Source of the DNA: an uncultured Campylobacter sp.
Lineage (GTDB): Bacteria; Campylobacterota; Campylobacteria; Campylobacterales; Campylobacteraceae
Assembly (NCBI RefSeq): GCF_938015785.1
Contig: NZ_CALLWC010000061.1
Span: 1-38,532 of the forward strand
Length of the DNA stretch: 38,532 bases
Direction of reading: 5' to 3'
Shown: positions 34,050 through 38,532 of the stretch, piece by piece
Numbering within the stretch: position 1 is the first letter of the stretch
How the letters are laid out: each line of letters starts with the position of its first letter
Notes under the pieces: generated by a model
Told to the model about the DNA's origin: nothing
The model's input: the letters and a program-made list of their open reading frames with translations, nothing else
Database searches by the model: none
Program-made: the position numbers and the translations under genes

Positions 34050-35165
34050 TTGAAAAGCATAATTTTGACGCTGGCGATCCTGGCGGTCGGATTTTATTTT
34101 TACTCGATAAATTTTATGGTCACGGTGCTGGCGATCAGCTTCCTCATCTTTTTCCACGAGCTGGGGCATTTTTTGGCGGCGCGGGCGCTGGGCGTGGGGG
34201 TGAACGTCTTTAGCGTGGGCTTCGGCGAGAAGGTCTTTACCAAGCGCATCGGCGCGACGCAGTACGCCATCAGCGCGATCCCTCTGGGGGGCTACGTGAG
34301 CCTTAAGGGGCAGGAGGATTTGGATCCCGCTGCGGCAAGCACGGACCCCGATAGCTACAACTCCAAAGGCCCGATCGCGCGCATAATCATACTTTTTGCG
34401 GGGCCGTTTTTTAACCTGCTGCTTGCGTTTTTGATCTACATCGCGCTGGGCTACATCGGCGTCGAAAAGCTAGCACCGAAGGTCGGCAAAATTTCGCCAA
34501 ATTCCGCCGCGGCAAGCGCAGGGCTAATGCTAAACGATGAAATTTTATCGATCGACGGCAAGCAGATCCGCGAGTGGGACGACATCTCAAAGCAGGTAAC
34601 CGCAGCACCTCTAAGCCTAGAGATCATGCGCGGCGGCGAGCGACTGAGTCTGACGCTCACGCCAAAGCTCGGCGAGAAAAAAACCATCTGGCGCGAGAGC
34701 ATCAGAGTGCCGCTCATCGGCATTTCGCCCGATTACAACGCGACCGTGACGCTATATCACAAAGGTGCTCGCTCGCTTAGCTTCGCGTGGGATCAGACAG
34801 TAGAGGCATCAAAGCTCATCTTGGTAGGTCTTGAAAAGCTCGCCAGCGGCGTCGTTTCGCCCAAGGAGATGGGCGGCATCGTCGCTATTACCGACATCAC
34901 CTCAAAGGCGGTCGATTACGGCGCGGCGGTCTTGCTCGCGCTCGTGGCACTAATATCGGTAAATTTAGGGCTTATCAATCTATTTCCGATCCCTGCGCTC
35001 GACGGCGGGCACATCGCGTTTAATCTCTTTGAGCTCATCTTCCGCCGCCCGGTGCCAAAGCGGGTATTCGTGGGCGCTAGCTACGTAGGCATGGGGATTT
35101 TGGCGCTTTTGATGATATTTACGGTGCTAAATGATTTCGCTAGAATTTTGGGATTTTACAAATGA
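34050..35165 (+). CDS. rseP: RseP/site-2 membrane metalloprotease
   Basis: A 371-residue intramembrane zinc protease of the RseP/S2P family. It starts at TTG 34050 with AAGG eight bases upstream. HELGH (His36, Glu37, His40) is the zinc site in the first membrane helix. A single PDZ domain (about 145-215, with NSAAASAGLMLNDEILSIDG) follows. The second zinc-ligand motif NLFPIPALDGGHI is near residue 310. The C-terminal helices complete the fold. It cleaves membrane proteins, often anti-sigma factors. Its stop overlaps the next ATG. Confidence 0.94.
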   Translation: MKSIILTLAILAVGFYFYSINFMVTVLAISFLIFFHELGHFLAARALGVGVNVFSVGFGEKVFTKRIGATQYAISAIPLGGYVSLKGQEDLDPAAASTDPDSYNSKGPIARIIILFAGPFFNLLLAFLIYIALGYIGVEKLAPKVGKISPNSAAASAGLMLNDEILSIDGKQIREWDDISKQVTAAPLSLEIMRGGERLSLTLTPKLGEKKTIWRESIRVPLIGISPDYNATVTLYHKGARSLSFAWDQTVEASKLILVGLEKLASGVVSPKEMGGIVAITDITSKAVDYGAAVLLALVALISVNLGLINLFPIPALDGGHIAFNLFELIFRRPVPKRVFVGASYVGMGILALLMIFTVLNDFARILGFYK

Positions 35166-35800
35166 GGCTGGATGAAATTTTAAAGCGCATTGAGGCTGCG
35201 AAAGCAGGCGCGGGCGAAGTGCAGCTAGTCGCTGTGAGTAAAAACGTAGGCACGGATGAGGTGCGCGAGCTGTATTCGCAAGGACAGATCGCGTTTGGCG
35301 AAAACAGGGTGCAGGAGCTGAAGCGCAAAAGCGAGCTACTGCGCGAGCTGCCGCTAAAGTGGCACTTCATCGGCACGCTGCAAAGCAACAAAATCAATCA
35401 GCTCATCGCTCTGCGCCCGACGTTGTGGCAGAGCTGTAACAGTTGCGAGCTCGCGCTTGCCGTAAATAAGCGGCTGAATTATCCGCTAGATACGCTGCTG
35501 GAGATCAACGCCGCGGGCGAGAGCTCCAAAACGGGGCTAGATAAAAACCGCGCGGTGGAGGAGTTCTTGCGCATCAAGCAGGAGTGCAAAAATCTAAATT
35601 TAATCGGCGTGATGAGCATCGGCGCGCACGTGAGCGAGCCCGCGCAGATCGCGCGAAGCTTCGAGGCGAGCCGCGAGATATTCGATGCGCTCGTGCCGCA
35701 CGGCGCGCGAATCTGCTCGATGGGAATGAGCGATGATTTTGAGCTCGCGATCAAATGCGGCTCGAACATGATCCGCCTGGGTAGAATTTTATACGCCTAA
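35162..35800 (+). CDS. PLP-binding protein of the YggS/PROSC family
   Basis: A 212-residue pyridoxal-phosphate homeostasis protein, a single alanine-racemase-like barrel without a second domain. The PLP lysine is K27 in VAVSKNVGTDEVRELYSQG, with FGENRVQEL, WHFIGTLQSNKIN and GAHVSEPAQ following, and MGMSDDFELAIKCGSNMIRLG at the end. ATG overlaps the rseP stop. It keeps free PLP low and is a conserved cytoplasmic protein. Confidence 0.93.
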   Translation: MRLDEILKRIEAAKAGAGEVQLVAVSKNVGTDEVRELYSQGQIAFGENRVQELKRKSELLRELPLKWHFIGTLQSNKINQLIALRPTLWQSCNSCELALAVNKRLNYPLDTLLEINAAGESSKTGLDKNRAVEEFLRIKQECKNLNLIGVMSIGAHVSEPAQIARSFEASREIFDALVPHGARICSMGMSDDFELAIKCGSNMIRLGRILYA

Positions 35801-36103
35801 GCTTCCGAAAGGCGGGCCTTAGCGCGCGAGCAAATTTTATACCGCTTTTATTATACGGCGCGCTTGATTTGCTGCGCGAGCTAAATTCGGCGCGTAACTT
35901 GAAATTTGGCGCAATGCTTGATTTTACGTGCTACTTAAATTTAGCGCGTTATTGAAATTTTACGCAGCGCAACAACACGGCATCAAATTTTAAACCTAGA
36001 TAAAATTTTATTTGCAGCGATGCAAATTTCAAAAACGCGACGATATAAAATTCTAAGCGCAATCCGCATAAAGACAGAATCTTAAAAGGCGAATTTCAAG
36101 TAG
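35801..36103. other. Non-coding spacer between the YggS gene and the ABC remnant
   Basis: 303 bases, AAATTT-rich, without a supported ORF. It probably contains decayed sequence of the ABC ATPase gene that ends at 36415, since the remnant begins abruptly after a stop codon at 36101. Confidence 0.5.
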
Positions 36104-36415
36104 CGGCAGCTGGCGTACGTCGCGCGCACGCTGGTTCAGGGCGCGAAAGCGATCTTTATGGACGAACCTACCAACGGGCTAGATTTTGGCAATCAAATTA
36201 GGCTGCTCGAGATGATAAAAGCTCTAGGCGACGAGGGCTGCACCTTCGTGCAGACGATGCACTACCCGCGTCACGCGAAATTCGTTTCAAGCTTGACGCT
36301 GTTTATAAAAGGCGGCGAAATTTTAGCTTTCGGGCGCAGCGAGCAGCTCATAAATGCCGAAAATATCGATAAAATTTACGGCATCAACTACGAAAAATAC
36401 GAGGATAGATTATAA
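36104..36415 (+). pseudogene. 3' remnant of an iron-siderophore-type ABC transporter ATPase
   Basis: The frame reads RQLAYVARTLVQGAKAIF, then MDEPTNGLDFGNQIR, so the homology starts just after the LSGGQ signature. Walker A and most of the N-terminal domain are missing, and a TAG stands immediately upstream (36101-36103). The remaining part has Walker B (AIFMDEP), the D-loop region, a Q-T-M-H-Y-P switch region and the C-terminal IKGGEILAFGRSEQLI. That is the plan of FecCD/BtuCD-type iron or cobalamin ATPases. An 85-codon frame from ATG 36158 exists but cannot bind ATP. The deletion is clear from the sequence; the family assignment is by motif. Confidence 0.8.
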
Positions 36416-36458
36416 ATTTTAAGAGCGCGTAGCGCCGTTAAATTTAGCCGAACTAGGG

Positions 36459-36464
36459 TAAAAT
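36459..36464 (+). promoter_or_regulatory. Candidate -10 for the 36611 gene
   Basis: TAAAAT in gggTAAAATtgcgc lies 147 bases before the ATG of the 36611 gene. It would leave a long leader containing a TTGCAGC/GCTGCAA inverted repeat at 36533-36553. Weak support. Confidence 0.25.
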
Positions 36465-36610
36465 TGCGCGCATAGAATAACTTCTCGGCGACAAGACGGC
36501 GCGCCGATAAGACGCCAAGCTGCGGATCGCGGTTGCAGCAATGTAAGCTGCAAACTGAATTGCTAGCGAGCAAAACGTCTAAATTTAAACGATAAATTTA
36601 AAGGAAAATC

Positions 36611-37294
36611 ATGACTCCGCGCGAGATATTTTTAAACGGCTGCAATGAGATTGCGGCGAATTTCACGGACTTCAAGCCCATGCAAAAGGGGCAAAAACTA
36701 ACGAAGCTCGCAAGCAACAAGGAGATTTTATTTGAGATTTATTTTAGCTCTAGCATGCGCAATTACTCGGGCAGCGTGAGCATCCTGCCGCAGGTCGCGA
36801 TCTACTGCAAGCGCCTAAAAAAGCTTATGCAAGAGGAGCTGTCCTACTCGACCGACCTTGTTTTCGTATCGCACCTGAGCTATCTCACGCCGCGCAGGCA
36901 GTTTCGCGACTGGCAGCTAGCGGGCGCTAGCTTTGAGCTCAGCGTGCGGGAGATTAGCGCAGCTATCAAGGATTACGCGCTGCCTATTTTTGAGCTTTTT
37001 GAGGACAAGCGCAAGGCGGTGGAGTTTATGACGCAACGCGGGGCTAAATTTAACAAAAATCTAAGCGCCTTCGATCTGTACCCGATCTACTTTGTATATT
37101 ATTTTGGCGGCAAGGACGCGGCGGAGGCGTTTTTCAACGTCTGCCTGAGCGATTGCACCTACAAAGGGCGATTTTATAAGCTTTACGAGGAGCTTGCAAA
37201 CGGCGCGGAGGCAGATTTTAGCAGGAGTTCGTTTTGGGGCGATACGGAGGCGAAATTCGCATTTGTAAAAGGACTTAAAATTTTAAATGGCTGA
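36611..37294 (+). CDS. Protein of unknown function, possible immunity or DUF4304-like
   Basis: A 227-residue cytoplasmic-looking protein. The first 90 residues read FKPMQKGQKLTKLASNKEILFEIYFSSS, then ILPQVAIYCKRLKKLM. This beta-rich pattern, a 'GxxxxKxxxD' lead followed by repeated I-Y strands, recalls DUF4304-type proteins seen near toxin and immunity genes. The C-terminal half is helical. AAAGGAAAATC precedes the ATG, and the ATG of the next gene overlaps its stop. It is followed by a broken gene and by another small protein of the same kind of neighbourhood. Function is unknown. Confidence 0.6.
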   Translation: MTPREIFLNGCNEIAANFTDFKPMQKGQKLTKLASNKEILFEIYFSSSMRNYSGSVSILPQVAIYCKRLKKLMQEELSYSTDLVFVSHLSYLTPRRQFRDWQLAGASFELSVREISAAIKDYALPIFELFEDKRKAVEFMTQRGAKFNKNLSAFDLYPIYFVYYFGGKDAAEAFFNVCLSDCTYKGRFYKLYEELANGAEADFSRSSFWGDTEAKFAFVKGLKILNG

Positions 37295-37820
37295 AGCTTT
37301 AATTCAAATTTTAATCGTAATTTTTAGCGCCTTGCTTCTTGGCGGGATTATTTGGGCGCTCCTTCGGCGCAACCCTCGCAAGCTTAGCCCACGTCAGCTT
37401 GCCGCGATAGATGGGATAAGCGAGACAAGCGCGATAAAAAGGCTTTCCGTGAGGCCGTTTTTGTTCTGGCTGGAGCGGTTTTTTATCTCGTGCGAGAGCT
37501 TTTGGTTCGATCAGGATTTCATCTAAGTTTTTGACGGACAAAAGCTCGCGGCGAGGTATAAATTTGAGCAAATTTTAGCGCTTGAGGTTACAAAAATACG
37601 GATAAATCACGCTAGGATTTGGCGGATCCGCTTTGCGGGCGGCGTGAGCGAACTTGAACGCGAAGGCGCGAACGAGCCCGAGCGAGATGGCGAGCGAGAG
37701 TATAAATTTGTGCCCGCCGCTTCGATTTTTGAGCCGAGCTTTAAAGAATTTTTGCAAATTTTACGCGAGAAAAACCGAGGAGCGATCAAGACGGAACCGA
37801 GATTTTGGGAGGCCGTTTAG
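37287..37820 (+). pseudogene. Membrane-anchored protein gene interrupted by one in-frame TAA
   Basis: An ATG at 37287, overlapping the previous stop, opens a frame with one N-terminal membrane helix (ALIQILIVIFSALLLGGIIWALL) and RKLSPRQLAAIDGISE. It meets TAA at 37524-37526 after 79 codons. The same frame then continues without any stop for 97 codons to TAG at 37818. The continuation is protein-like (LAARYKFEQILALEVTKI, then FVPAASIFEPSFKEFLQIL). A single nonsense change is the simplest explanation; recoding is possible but unsupported. The part upstream of the stop may still be made as a short protein. Confidence 0.65.
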
Positions 37821-37941
37821 CGAGGCAGAATTTTACAAAGCGGATTAAAAGGCACGCAGCTTTCAAGCGCGATCGTCGCAAAGGACGGCAAAAGCTACAC
37901 GCGAAACCGCAAGAGGCGATAAATAGATAAAAGGGGGCAAA
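37821..37941. other. Short spacer between the interrupted gene and 37942
   Basis: No gene or clear site beyond the ribosome binding site of the next gene. Confidence 0.5.
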
Positions 37942-38409
37942 ATGAAACGCTGGAGCAAGCTTGCAAAACAACTTTACGAGCTCGTGGATGAAAACATTGA
38001 TTTTAAGCTTCACTGTACGGTTTATCGGATGCAAAGCAGGCGCGGCAGCACGGATTTACCGCGATACTTTATCACGCTTGCGGGCGAGATTATTTTTGAT
38101 TACCCAAAGGATTTCGTGCTAAAAAGCGGCGGCGTAAAAAGCCTAGCACAGGGCGCTCTAACGAAAATTTATCCGTATGGTAACGACATAAGCGATATCG
38201 GCGAGCTTATCCGCGAATATATCGATACGCCCAAAGAGGAGCTGTTTAAAAAACACTTTGATGCCGATGAATGGGGGCTTGCGAATATCCTAAAGGCCGC
38301 CGACAAACGCATCGGCAAAAGGAGACTGCAAATTTTAGCCAAAAACAAGAAAAATCAAGCGATGCAAAAAGTGATAGCGGCTAGATTGGAGGCTTCGCAA
38401 CAAATTTGA
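37942..38409 (+). CDS. Small protein resembling the SF0329 family
   Basis: A 155-residue soluble protein. It begins MKRWSKLAKQLYELVDENIDF and continues with HCTVYRM, then YFITLAGEIIFDYP. That agrees with SF0329-type proteins, which start M-x-W-S-K-L-K and have a 'W/F-I-T-x-x-G-x-E-I' strand. The second half is helical and basic (KRIGKRRLQILAKNKKNQAM). AAGGGGGCAAA precedes the ATG. Members of this family are uncharacterised; some lie by toxin/immunity genes. The family match is from memory and moderate. Confidence 0.6.
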   Translation: MKRWSKLAKQLYELVDENIDFKLHCTVYRMQSRRGSTDLPRYFITLAGEIIFDYPKDFVLKSGGVKSLAQGALTKIYPYGNDISDIGELIREYIDTPKEELFKKHFDADEWGLANILKAADKRIGKRRLQILAKNKKNQAMQKVIAARLEASQQI

Positions 38410-38532
38410 GCGGCGATTTAAATGCGGAGCGAACAAGCGCGGACGACAAACTAAAAATTTTGATTTATGCACGGACTTTTAAAATTTAACTGTAATCGTT
38501 CGGTAAAAATTTAAAGAATTTCGAGCATATAA

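Overview
The window looks like chromosomal DNA of an epsilonproteobacterium, most likely a Campylobacter of the higher-GC, oral or human-associated kind (C. gracilis-like is a guess). The evidence is the gene order pyrD, M16 peptidase, dapA, FabL-type enoyl reductase, together with futalosine-pathway menaquinone genes (mqnE and a UbiD-family decarboxylase), the hemL/AtpI pairing, and the AAATTT-rich spacers. There are no tRNA or rRNA genes, no CRISPR array and no recognisable IS element.

Layout. 1-455 is an extremely AT-rich block carrying a partial minus-strand reading frame that runs off the window. 456-983 is mogA. 1049-5757 is a compact cassette: a small HMA-like protein, a helical (perhaps ferritin-like) protein, three small glycine-rich membrane proteins, a P1B-type metal ATPase with an atypical membrane motif, and a small membrane protein with a basic tail. 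Next come tgt (6148-7314), a 680-base spacer full of AAATTT palindromes, and two minus-strand genes (a membrane protein and glmS). From 11151 there are mqnE, a purine permease with a phosphoribosyltransferase, a polytopic membrane protein, a pseudopilin, metG, a Lys/Ala/Ser-rich protein, a Mur-N-domain-like protein and a UbiD-family decarboxylase.

From 22106 a sensor kinase without an adjacent regulator is coupled to a cytochrome c, hemL, an AtpI-like protein and a membrane protein with a long low-complexity insert. 26918-32427 is a tight run of pyrD (with an extraordinary disordered C-terminal tail of about 320 residues), an M16 peptidase, dapA, a FabL-like reductase and pgsA. An orphan AT-richer gene with its own terminator follows, then a repeat-bearing spacer, then rseP and a YggS-family gene. 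The right end (35801-38532) is accessory and decaying: an ABC-ATPase remnant, two small genes of unknown function, and a gene interrupted by one in-frame stop codon.

Two themes deserve attention. One is the 1049-5757 metal-ATPase cassette with its unusual set of small membrane partners; its substrate and mechanism cannot be read from the sequence. The other is the invasion of several ordinary proteins (PyrD, the 25386 membrane protein, the 18097 protein, the MetG linker) by low-complexity sequence. In PyrD and the 25386 protein this resembles the AAATTT-rich repetitive spacers of the same genome.
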